A stretch of DNA of 64,000 nt from Synergistaceae bacterium (GTDB lineage: Bacteria > Synergistota > Synergistia > Synergistales > Synergistaceae), in contig JAAYFL010000028.1 of NCBI GenBank assembly GCA_012728235.1, forward strand, positions 1 to 64,000, given 5' to 3'. A program made the translations under genes and the position numbers. This document shows, one piece after another, positions 27,860 through 35,950 of the stretch. The stretch's first letter is position 1, and each line of letters starts with the position of its first letter. The notes beneath the pieces are model-generated. The model did not search any database, had not been told where the DNA came from, and was given only the letters and a program-made list of their open reading frames with translations.

Positions 27860-28612
27860 TTGTCAATTTACAGAAACGTAGAAAAACTGCATAACTATTT
27901 ATTAAGTTGGATAACCGAGCAGTTTGCTTTAAATGGAATTAACGGTGCAGTACTAGGTGTAAGTGGAGGCGTAGATTCGGCCTTACTCGCCGGGCTTTTA
28001 GTCGAATCTTTGGGTGCAGATAAGACTATTGGAGTTTTAATGCCTTGCCATAGTTCCTCAAAAGATGAGGAATATGCTTATCTTTTGGCTGAAAAATTTA
28101 AATTTAAAACGTATAAAGTTGATTTAACGGAAACGTACGATACCATATTAAATTTTTTAACAAGAGAACTAGGCACATTGACTAGCATAGCTAAGGCTAA
28201 TATAAAACCTCGTCTAAGGATGACGACTCTATATTCGATTGGCCAGCAACATGGATATATGGTCTGTGGGGCAACAAATAAAGATGAATTGGAATATGGC
28301 TATTTTACCAAACATGGTGACTCTGGTGTAGATATATTACCCTTGGCAGATTTATTAAAGGGAGAAGTGATAGCATTAGCTACACATATAGGTGTCCCAC
28401 GCAAGCTGGTAGAAAGAGTTCCTACTGCCGGATTATGGGAAGGACAGTCTGATGAAAAAGAAATGGGCTTTACCTATGAACAATTAGATAGATATTTATT
28501 TGACGGATATGCTACATGTGAAATAAAAAATAAGATTGAAAGTGCAATTAAAAAATCTGGCCATAAAAGGGAATTTCCAATAATAGCAAGAATACCTGAA
28601 TATATAACCTAG
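27860..28612 (+). CDS. nadE: NH3-dependent NAD+ synthetase
   Basis: Amidates nicotinate adenine dinucleotide to NAD+. PP-loop SGGVDSA at about 35-41; GATNKDELEYGYFTKHGD and PTAGLWEGQSDE are family substrate-site motifs. 250 residues, with no glutaminase domain, so ammonia-dependent. TTG start with SD AGGGGG (27846-27851). nadD and nadK are also in this window. Confidence 0.93.
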   Translation: MSIYRNVEKLHNYLLSWITEQFALNGINGAVLGVSGGVDSALLAGLLVESLGADKTIGVLMPCHSSSKDEEYAYLLAEKFKFKTYKVDLTETYDTILNFLTRELGTLTSIAKANIKPRLRMTTLYSIGQQHGYMVCGATNKDELEYGYFTKHGDSGVDILPLADLLKGEVIALATHIGVPRKLVERVPTAGLWEGQSDEKEMGFTYEQLDRYLFDGYATCEIKNKIESAIKKSGHKREFPIIARIPEYIT

Positions 28613-28647
28613 GTTTAAACAAATTAATATAATATGGAGTGATTTTT

Positions 28648-29394
28648 TTGGCAGGACATTCAAAGTGGGCAAATATAAAACATCGCAAAGCTGGTCAAGA
28701 CGCTAAAAGAGGAGCAGCATTTCAAAAGTCTATAAAAGCCATCATTTCTGCTGCAAAAGAAGGTGGTGCTGACCCCAATATCAATTTCAGATTAAAAGTT
28801 GCGATTGACAGAGCAAGAGCAATAAATGTTCCTACGGATAATATTGAAAGGGCAATCAAGCGTGCTACCGGAGAGTTTGGAGGCTCCATGGAAGAAGTTA
28901 TTTATGAGGGGTATGGACCCAATGGAGTCGCAGTAATGGTCCAAACAATGACAGATAATCGGAATAGAACAGCTTCTGAGATGAGGCTCTTGTTTACAAA
29001 AACAGGAGGCTCCATAGGGGAGCTTGGTTGTGTGGCTTGGAATTTTGATCGTAAGGGAGTTTTGTATATAACAGGCGAAGGAATAGATGAAGATGAGCTA
29101 ATGCTTATCGCAATTGATGCAGGTGCAGAGGATATAACTTCTGATGGAGAAGGCTATGAAGTGGTCTGTCTTCCGAGCGACCTTTCCGTTGTTGGACAAG
29201 CAATAAAGGATGCCGGTTATAACCTAGAGTCAATGGAAATAGAAATGGTTCCTCAAAATACAGTTGCTATTGCTGATAAATTTGAGGCAGAAAAACTAAT
29301 TTCACTTGTTGAAAGATTTGAAGAAAATGAAGATGTACAAGCTGTTTATGCAAACTTTGATATCCCGGACGATATATTAGCAGAAATTGAATAA
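28648..29394 (+). CDS. YebC/PmpR-family protein (TACO1-like)
   Basis: Family implicated in transcriptional regulation (PmpR) and, more recently, in translation at difficult sequences. The TTG at 28648 gives the canonical start MAGHSKWANIKHRK and follows SD GGAGTG (28635-28640) by 7 nt; the earlier in-frame GTG at 28639 lies in that SD. The IYEGYGPNGVA and MTDNRNRTASE motifs are clear. 248 residues. Directly upstream of ruvC, the usual place in many bacteria. Confidence 0.95.
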   Translation: MAGHSKWANIKHRKAGQDAKRGAAFQKSIKAIISAAKEGGADPNINFRLKVAIDRARAINVPTDNIERAIKRATGEFGGSMEEVIYEGYGPNGVAVMVQTMTDNRNRTASEMRLLFTKTGGSIGELGCVAWNFDRKGVLYITGEGIDEDELMLIAIDAGAEDITSDGEGYEVVCLPSDLSVVGQAIKDAGYNLESMEIEMVPQNTVAIADKFEAEKLISLVERFEENEDVQAVYANFDIPDDILAEIE

Positions 29395-29917
29395 TAATTT
29401 GATAGGAAATAAAATAAGGTCACTCGGAATAGACCCAGGTCTAGGTACTTTAGGATATGGAGTGGTTACTCAGGTGGGAGATAGATTAATTTGTGAGTGT
29501 TATGGTGTAATAAAAACTCCTACCGATTTGTCTTTGACGCAAAGGTTACATGTTTTATATAACGAATTAAAAGTAAAAGCATTAGAGTATGAGCCAGATA
29601 TAATAGCAGTAGAAAAATTATTTTTTGGTCGTAATGTAACAACAGCTGGTATGGTTTGGCAAGCAAGAGGCGTTATTTTATTAATGGCAGCGGAATTGGG
29701 CAAAGAACCATATGAAATGAAGCCATCAGATGTCAAGTTAGCTGTTTGTGGTTATGGAGCTGCAGAAAAATGCCAGGTGCAAGGTATGGTAGCCAATATT
29801 TTAGGCCTTACAAAAAGACCAAGTCCAGATGATGCAGCGGATGCCCTAGCAATCGCTATAGCAGGTCTTTATTCAAGAACTTACGATGTTAATCTTGCAA
29901 GGGGGTATCAGCAATGA
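29387..29917 (+). CDS. ruvC: Holliday junction resolvase RuvC
   Basis: Cleaves Holliday junctions moved by RuvAB. RNase H-fold acidic residues: Asp in LGIDPGLGTLGYG, Glu in AVEKLFFGRN, and Asp pairs in SPDDAADALAIA. 176 residues. The start is a TTG overlapping the yebC end by 8 nt, or the TTG at 29399; no strong SD, so coupling is likely. It overlaps ruvA by 4 nt. Confidence 0.95.
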   Translation: MNNNLIGNKIRSLGIDPGLGTLGYGVVTQVGDRLICECYGVIKTPTDLSLTQRLHVLYNELKVKALEYEPDIIAVEKLFFGRNVTTAGMVWQARGVILLMAAELGKEPYEMKPSDVKLAVCGYGAAEKCQVQGMVANILGLTKRPSPDDAADALAIAIAGLYSRTYDVNLARGYQQ

Positions 29918-30525
29918 TAGAAACGTTGCAAGGCAAGGTGCTTTTCATAGAAGGGGATGGCATAGTTTTAGACGTTTCAGGATTTGGCATAAAGGTGTTT
30001 AGCACAGCTTCTCTTCTCCGAACGATTTCTGTCGGAGATGATCTTTTTTGTTATACGTTTTTACAGGTATCTGCAGCAGGAATTTCTATTTTTGGTTTTC
30101 TTACCGAAAGAGAACGTGATTTATTTTTAGAATTGGTAAAAGTTAAAACAGTTGGTGGTAAATTAGCGATAACAATACTACAGTATTTAGATGCTGAAGA
30201 TATTCTAAAGGCCATAACCTTAGGCAATACAACCGTTCTCTCTGTTCCAGGGCTCGGTGCCAAGCGTATTGAAAGGATTTGTTTTGAGCTAAAACCCAAA
30301 ATAGCAAAGAAATTTCCTGATATAAACCTAAATGATAGCTCTGGAATAAATCAAACGGCATTTACATTGGATAAAATTGTATTGGATGCATTGACTGGCT
30401 TAGGTTTTTCAATTACAGAATCAATGAAGGCTATATCTTTATCGAAATCTGCATATGAAGATAAAAGTATGCTAACGGAAGAAAATCTTTTAAAAGCTAC
30501 CCTGTCAATACTACAGCGTAACTAG
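29914..30525 (+). CDS. ruvA: Holliday junction DNA helicase subunit RuvA
   Basis: DNA-binding tetramer that positions RuvB on the junction. N-terminal OB fold (about 1-63), helix-hairpin-helix region with KVKTVGGKLAITIL and SVPGLGAKRIERI, and a C-terminal RuvB-binding three-helix domain (about 150-203). 203 residues. Confidence 0.95.
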   Translation: MIETLQGKVLFIEGDGIVLDVSGFGIKVFSTASLLRTISVGDDLFCYTFLQVSAAGISIFGFLTERERDLFLELVKVKTVGGKLAITILQYLDAEDILKAITLGNTTVLSVPGLGAKRIERICFELKPKIAKKFPDINLNDSSGINQTAFTLDKIVLDALTGLGFSITESMKAISLSKSAYEDKSMLTEENLLKATLSILQRN

Positions 30526-30551
30526 TTAGGTTTTTAATGTGAGGGAATATA

Positions 30552-31610
30552 ATGATTGAAGACAATTCACAACCAAATAAACTAATAGAGTCTATCCGAT
30601 TAGAAAAAGAAGAAGATGTCTTATCTTTAAGACCACAATGCTTAGATGAGTTTATAGGCCAATCGACACTTAAGGATAAGCTTAGTATTTATTTGGAGGC
30701 ATCAATTTTACGCGAAGAACCTTTAGATCACACTCTCTTCTATGGTCCGCCAGGGCTTGGAAAAACAACCCTAGCAGGAATAATTGCTATGGAAATGAAA
30801 GGAACGCTTCGCGTAACTACGGGCCCTGCATTAGAAAGAGCAGGGGACCTGGCAGCCATATTATCGAACATACAACCGAATGACGTGTTATTTATTGATG
30901 AAATACATAGAATGTCAGCTAATATTGAGGAAATTCTTTATTCAGCTATGGAAGATTTTTCCCTATCTATAATTGTTGGCAAGGGACCTCTAGCAAGAAG
31001 CATAAGGCTTTCACTTCCGAAATTTACGTTAATAGGTGCAACTACAAGGCTAGGTCTATTAACATCTCCATTAAGAGCTAGATTTGGTATTGTAGAACAA
31101 CTTAGTCTCTATTCTCCGAAAGAATTGACTGATATTGTAAAAAGAGGGGCCTCAGTTCTAGGAATTGAGATTTTAAATAATGCAGCAGAAGAAATCGGCA
31201 TAAGATCAAGAGGAACCCCTAGAGTCGCCCTTCGTCTTCTAAGGCGAGTTAGAGATGTAGCAGAAGTCAAAAGAGTGAAGAAAATAGAACGAGACCATGC
31301 AAAGTTTGCACTAGACATGTTGGGTATCGATGCGGAAGGTTTAGATGAAGGGGATAGAAAGTTTCTAAAAGCACTTGTTGAGTTATTTGATGGTGGTCCA
31401 GTAGGTCTTTCCACTCTGGCTGCGGCCTTAAATGAGGATGCTCAAACTATTGAAGATATATATGAACCGTACCTTATACAAAAAGGTCTTCTTGAGCGAA
31501 CTCCAAGGGGAAGAAAGGCTACGCGTGCCACATGGGAGTATTTGTGCATTCCAATACCACAACACTTTTCTAATAACAATCAAACTCAACTTTTAGATGA
31601 TTTAGAATAG
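30552..31610 (+). CDS. ruvB: Holliday junction branch-migration ATPase RuvB
   Basis: AAA+ motor of branch migration. Start region LRPQCLDEFIGQ; Walker A GPPGLGKTT (65-73); Walker B FIDEIHRMS; arginine-finger region GATTRLGLLTSPLRARFG; C-terminal winged helix with RTPRGRKATRATWEYL. 352 residues. It ends the nadE-yebC-ruvCAB run. Confidence 0.96.
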   Translation: MIEDNSQPNKLIESIRLEKEEDVLSLRPQCLDEFIGQSTLKDKLSIYLEASILREEPLDHTLFYGPPGLGKTTLAGIIAMEMKGTLRVTTGPALERAGDLAAILSNIQPNDVLFIDEIHRMSANIEEILYSAMEDFSLSIIVGKGPLARSIRLSLPKFTLIGATTRLGLLTSPLRARFGIVEQLSLYSPKELTDIVKRGASVLGIEILNNAAEEIGIRSRGTPRVALRLLRRVRDVAEVKRVKKIERDHAKFALDMLGIDAEGLDEGDRKFLKALVELFDGGPVGLSTLAAALNEDAQTIEDIYEPYLIQKGLLERTPRGRKATRATWEYLCIPIPQHFSNNNQTQLLDDLE

Positions 31611-31817
31611 AAAAGATAACTTTATAAGCTCATTTCACGGAACGCTATATTTTTTCAAAAAACTTTTCTCATATCTTCATTTTTATATAATATAAAATTA
31701 CACTGATCATGATTGATTTTTATATTGTGATTATTTGTTTTTGTTTATTAAGAAATGTAATATTATTCTTGTTAGTAGTAATTAGGTTATATTGCAAAAG
31801 AAGGAGAATGCACAACC
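31611..31817. other. Intergenic gap ruvB-queA without a firm element
   Basis: 207 AT-rich bases. A TATAAT occurs at 31686-31691 without a convincing -35, and a short palindrome ATCATGAT lies near 31706. I see no hairpin with a T run. A queA promoter is likely somewhere here but cannot be fixed by eye. Confidence 0.4.
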
Positions 31818-32897
31818 TTGCAAAACAAAAACTCAATTGACTTATCTCAGACCTCATCTTTTGACTATGTATTACCCGAAGAGCTTATAGCACAAGATCC
31901 TGTGGAACCAAGAGATGCTTGTCGATTGTTAATTGCAAGCAGAGCGGGGGATAGCCCATTTAAGCACGTTTTATTTAAGAATTTATCAGACCATCTACAC
32001 CCCGGAGATCTTCTTGTTCTTAATGATACGAGAGTTCTACCCGCACGCCTTCAGGGAGTGAAAAAGAACGGTGGGGCAAAAGTTGAAGTGCTATTTCTAA
32101 ATGAAAATAAAACCATAGAAAACGAAAGTGCCGGTAAAACATGGACAGCACTTGTTAAACCTGGCAGAAAACTCCCCATGGGGACAGCCGTTGTTTTGGA
32201 AGATGGTACAGAAATTATTATTGGTAAAAAGCTTGATGACGGGGTTAGAGAAGTTTATTTTAAAGATTCTCTTAATCCTCTTTTGATAATGGAGAAGCTT
32301 GGAAGGTTGCCATTACCACACTATATCACTAACACTCATAGTGAGCCGGAACAGTATCAAACTGTTTATGCAAAAAAAGAAAAAGAGAACTCAGTCGCCT
32401 CACCTACTGCCGGATTGCATTTTACACAGGAACTACTGGAAAAATTGGATGCAAAAGGCATAAAACGCACCTGTATAACATTAAGAGTGGGACTGGGGAC
32501 ATTTAGGCCAGTAAAAGAGGAGCTTATTTCTAAACACATAATGCATAAAGAATTATGTGAGGTCTCAGATATCGCTGCGAAAATGATTATAGAAACAAAA
32601 AAAAGGGGGGGGCGCATTATAGCTGTAGGGACTACAGTAGTCCGCACACTAGAATCATTTGCTAAAGTTTTTGGAACAATACGCAGTGGAAGCTTAGAGA
32701 CAGATTTATTTATCACTCCCGGATATAAATTTAAGGTAGTCGATGCCCTGATAACTAACTTTCATCTTCCCAAAAGCACTTTGTTAATGCTTGTAGCCGC
32801 TTTTGGGGGGTATGACAATCTTTTGTCAATTTATCAAGAAGCTATATCTGAAAGATATCGTTTTTTTTCATTTGGTGACTCTTTATTTCTTAATTAG
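31818..32897 (+). CDS. queA: S-adenosylmethionine:tRNA ribosyltransferase-isomerase
   Basis: Queuosine pathway: transfers the ribosyl moiety of SAM to preQ1-tRNA, giving epoxyqueuosine. Motifs: FDYVLPEELIAQDPVEPRDACRLL, LNDTRVLPARLQG, SPTAGLHFT, and GGRIIAVGTTVVRTLES. 359 residues. TTG start after AAGGAGAA. It follows ruvB after a 207-nt gap; ruvB-queA is a common order. tgt is not in the window. Confidence 0.95.
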   Translation: MQNKNSIDLSQTSSFDYVLPEELIAQDPVEPRDACRLLIASRAGDSPFKHVLFKNLSDHLHPGDLLVLNDTRVLPARLQGVKKNGGAKVEVLFLNENKTIENESAGKTWTALVKPGRKLPMGTAVVLEDGTEIIIGKKLDDGVREVYFKDSLNPLLIMEKLGRLPLPHYITNTHSEPEQYQTVYAKKEKENSVASPTAGLHFTQELLEKLDAKGIKRTCITLRVGLGTFRPVKEELISKHIMHKELCEVSDIAAKMIIETKKRGGRIIAVGTTVVRTLESFAKVFGTIRSGSLETDLFITPGYKFKVVDALITNFHLPKSTLLMLVAAFGGYDNLLSIYQEAISERYRFFSFGDSLFLN

Positions 32898-32935
32898 CTT
32901 GTTATAACGCAATTATACTGCCCGATATTACAGAA

Positions 32936-32963
32936 TTGAGTAATGTAAATAACCTGTTATACT
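32936..32963 (+). promoter_or_regulatory. Promoter of rapZ-yvcK-whiA
   Basis: TTGAGT (32936-32941), a 16-nt spacer and TATACT (32958-32963) with an upstream TGT, an extended -10. The predicted start, near 32970, leaves about a 60-nt leader. Confidence 0.6.
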
Positions 32964-33030
32964 TAATGTAAGAATGAAGATTGCTCCATATAAATAAACT
33001 TTTTAAACTTCATCGTTGAAGGAGAAGATT

Positions 33031-33927
33031 TTGTTTATGCGAGAAATTCTTAAAAATAATAAAATAAAACGTTTTGTAATTATCACAGGAATGTCAGGAG
33101 CTGGAAAATCCTCTGCTCTTAACGTTTTTGAAGATCAAGGTTTTTATGTTATAGATAACTTACCTCTAATCCTCATGCCACAACTTATAGAAGTGCTTAC
33201 TACTAGGCCATCTGCAATCAATAATGGTGTAGCTGCCGTCGTGGATGTGCGGGGAGAGAAACCACTTATAGAACTTAAAGAAGCTACTGTAGAGCTAAAA
33301 AAGAGCATTAATAACTTTGAAATCCTCTTTGTAGAGGCTTCAGACGAATGTTTAGTAAGAAGATTTGAAACAACTAGACGTCGCCATCCGATGGCAAAAG
33401 GGACGACATTGCTCGGTGGAATCACAAGAGAAAAAGAACTTTTAGGACCTATACGCAATCAGGCTGATATAATAATAGATACTTCCGAATTTAGCTTGCT
33501 TGATTTTAAGAAAAAACTTTTAGACAGTATTAATGTTAATGCAGATAGACCAATTATTGTCATAAGTTCATTTGGCTTCAAATATGGACTACCACATGAC
33601 GCTGATTATATTTTAGATGTTAGATTTTTAAATAATCCTAACTATGTAAATGAGCTAAAACATTTAACAGGCAAGGATAAACAAGTCCTTAATTTTTTAA
33701 AGAAAATAGACGCATTTGATGAATTTATAGATAAGGCAGAAGATCTATTTACTTTTGTAGCGCCAATTTACAGTAATACTGGTAAAAAACAACTTCATAT
33801 TGCAATAGGATGTACAGGAGGGCGTCACCGTTCTGTTGCTATTGTGGAGACACTTGCATCTAAACTGTTGAAAATAGGCAACAAAATAGTTATAGAGCAT
33901 CGAGATATCGGCAAGGAGAATCATTAG
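33031..33927 (+). CDS. rapZ: RapZ/YvcJ-family nucleotide-binding protein
   Basis: P-loop protein. In E. coli, RapZ controls glmS small-RNA decay; in Bacillus, YvcJ affects competence. Walker A GMSGAGKSSA at about 20-29; GGITREKELLGPIRNQAD in the middle; C-terminal IAIGCTGGRHRSVAIVE, the conserved RapZ-C motif. TTG 33031 is chosen because the SD AAGGAG (33019-33024) falls inside the extension from TTG 33016; ATG 33037 is also possible. The rapZ-yvcK-whiA trio is characteristic of Firmicutes-like genomes. Confidence 0.93.
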   Translation: MFMREILKNNKIKRFVIITGMSGAGKSSALNVFEDQGFYVIDNLPLILMPQLIEVLTTRPSAINNGVAAVVDVRGEKPLIELKEATVELKKSINNFEILFVEASDECLVRRFETTRRRHPMAKGTTLLGGITREKELLGPIRNQADIIIDTSEFSLLDFKKKLLDSINVNADRPIIVISSFGFKYGLPHDADYILDVRFLNNPNYVNELKHLTGKDKQVLNFLKKIDAFDEFIDKAEDLFTFVAPIYSNTGKKQLHIAIGCTGGRHRSVAIVETLASKLLKIGNKIVIEHRDIGKENH

Positions 33928-35063
33928 TGAGTTCCTTACTTTATTTTATATTAATGTTGATATTAATAGTCGCATTGTTGGCCTATTTAATTTACTCTGG
34001 CAAATATTCTGTTCTTATGAGTATTAACCCCAAACATTTCCCTCGTATTAACAATGAGGACTATCGGCTTTCATTGGGGCCTAAAATAGTTACAATCGGT
34101 GGTGGCACAGGACTTTCTACACTTTTAGTCGGCTTAAAAGGCTATACTAGGAATATCACCGCTGTAGTAGCAGTAACGGACGAAGGCGGGAGTTCCGGTC
34201 GAATACGACACGAATGGGGGATGCTGCCCCCAGGTGATATACGAAATTGCATAGTCGCTTTGGCAGAGAATGATAACTCATTGAACAGTCTGCTTAACTT
34301 TAGATTTGATAGAGGAGAGCTAAGAGGACATAGTCTAGGAAATCTTATTTTGCTAGCTGCTACGGAAATGGTTGGAGATTTTCAACGGGCTGTGCAAGAA
34401 CTTAATAAATTACTTGCAATAAGAGGCCAAGTTCTACCAGTTACTACTGAAACAGTCACGCTTAAGGGTGAAACATTTGACGGTAAAATAGTAAGTGGTG
34501 AACTTGAAATATCTGATAACGGCAGCAATCTTTCTAAACTTTGGTTAGAGCCAACAAATGCAAAGCCCCTTGAAAGTGTCATCAAAGCAGTGGATGACGC
34601 GGATCTTATAGTATTGGGCCCCGGGAGTTTGTTTACAAGTCTTTTGCCAAACCTTTTGTTAAAAGACTTGGCTTTTCAACTAAAAAACACATCAGTGCCT
34701 ATTGTCTATATTGCAAATCTTGTTACACAACCAAAGGAAACAGAGGGGATGAATATCCTTTCTCATATTGATTGGATTACTGGTGTTTTAGGAGTTGTTC
34801 CGGACTATGTAATCGCAAATCAAGCTCCTATTTCAGAAGAATACTTAAAAAGATATAGCAATATTGGAGCAGATCCACTGTATTTGTCTGATCGAGAAGA
34901 GAAATATTTACAGTCATTAGGCGTAACGGTAATATACGGTGATTTTATATATATAAAGGACGATAAGTATCTTAGGCATGATACGTATAACTTGACAGAC
35001 AGCATAATGACGTTAGCTGAAGAAAACAGAGTAAAATTTGGTAAAGTGAATGAAACATCTTGA
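33927..35063 (+). CDS. yvcK: YvcK/CofD-like protein (gluconeogenesis/cell-shape factor)
   Basis: Member of the CofD-like family that binds UDP-sugars in Bacillus and is needed for normal envelope growth on gluconeogenic carbon. IGGGTGLSTLLVGLKG, VAVTDEGGSSGRIRHE and LPPGDIRNCIVALA are the diagnostic motifs; LGPGSLFTSLLPNLL follows. An N-terminal hydrophobic helix (about 4-24) suggests membrane anchoring. The GTG start overlaps the rapZ stop by one base. Confidence 0.92.
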   Translation: MSSLLYFILMLILIVALLAYLIYSGKYSVLMSINPKHFPRINNEDYRLSLGPKIVTIGGGTGLSTLLVGLKGYTRNITAVVAVTDEGGSSGRIRHEWGMLPPGDIRNCIVALAENDNSLNSLLNFRFDRGELRGHSLGNLILLAATEMVGDFQRAVQELNKLLAIRGQVLPVTTETVTLKGETFDGKIVSGELEISDNGSNLSKLWLEPTNAKPLESVIKAVDDADLIVLGPGSLFTSLLPNLLLKDLAFQLKNTSVPIVYIANLVTQPKETEGMNILSHIDWITGVLGVVPDYVIANQAPISEEYLKRYSNIGADPLYLSDREEKYLQSLGVTVIYGDFIYIKDDKYLRHDTYNLTDSIMTLAEENRVKFGKVNETS

Positions 35064-35925
35064 ACATATTTTGTGGGACGAATGGCTCACTATCCCATTT
35101 ATTAAGCCAGTAGAAGACGAAATTGCAGGAATAATTAATGGACTAAATTATAGGAAAGATTCTGATTATTACGTTTTTTCGTCTCGTAGGTTGTTTACAA
35201 TTCGTAGACTACTTTATCTTTTTTCAGAGATTCCAACATTCAATAAAACAATGAATGCCAAAGATGTAATACAAATAATAAATACAAATATAAAAGGCAA
35301 GACAGTTTTCCGAATTAAAGAGAGCATGGCTAAAGATATTATACTAAGATCATCTAGTTTTGGACGAAGAGAACGCAATTGGAATTGGATCAGAGGGGTA
35401 TGGGGTAGTTGCGGCTCTCTTTATCTACCTAAATCTGGTTATTATCTTGTAATAAGGTTGCCAGAAAACAACAGTATCCCCGATAGATTACAAAGTATAC
35501 TTAAATCTGCAGGATTTTCAATAGGAGTAAGAAAAAGAATAAAAACACGTGAGTTAATTTTAAGAAATCAACAACAAATTGTGACACTTCTTTCCCGTCT
35601 GGGTTTTGTTCGAACAACACTTGCATTAGAAGAAACGGCAATTTTACGAATGATGAGAAATAGGGCAAACAAACTTGTAAACTGTGATTCTGCAAATATA
35701 AACAAAAGCTTAGCGGTTGCACAAAACCAGCTTCAAACAATTAAAAAATTAGAAACTCAAGGTTTGGTAGAGACCTTACCAGAGCATCTTAAAGAGCTAG
35801 TTTTTCTAAGAAAAGAAAACCCGAGTGCAACTTTGGGTGAATTGGGACAATTTTTATCAAGACCAATTACCAAAAGTACGGTAAAATATAGATGGAGAAA
35901 ATTGGAAGAAGTATTAAGAAAATAA
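35050..35925 (+). CDS. whiA: WhiA-type DNA-binding protein
   Basis: LAGLIDADG-homing-endonuclease-like N-terminal domain joined to a C-terminal helix-turn-helix. In Streptomyces it controls sporulation genes; in Bacillus it affects division and chromosome segregation. SSSFGRRERNWNWIRGVWGSCGSLYLPKSGYYL matches the LAGLIDADG-like region in broken form; the C-terminus has HLKELVFLRKENPSATLGELG. 291 residues, slightly short. It starts inside the yvcK end, so it is coupled. Confidence 0.9.
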   Translation: MKHLEHILWDEWLTIPFIKPVEDEIAGIINGLNYRKDSDYYVFSSRRLFTIRRLLYLFSEIPTFNKTMNAKDVIQIINTNIKGKTVFRIKESMAKDIILRSSSFGRRERNWNWIRGVWGSCGSLYLPKSGYYLVIRLPENNSIPDRLQSILKSAGFSIGVRKRIKTRELILRNQQQIVTLLSRLGFVRTTLALEETAILRMMRNRANKLVNCDSANINKSLAVAQNQLQTIKKLETQGLVETLPEHLKELVFLRKENPSATLGELGQFLSRPITKSTVKYRWRKLEEVLRK

Positions 35926-35950
35926 TATTTCTGATAAGGAGATGGTGAGT

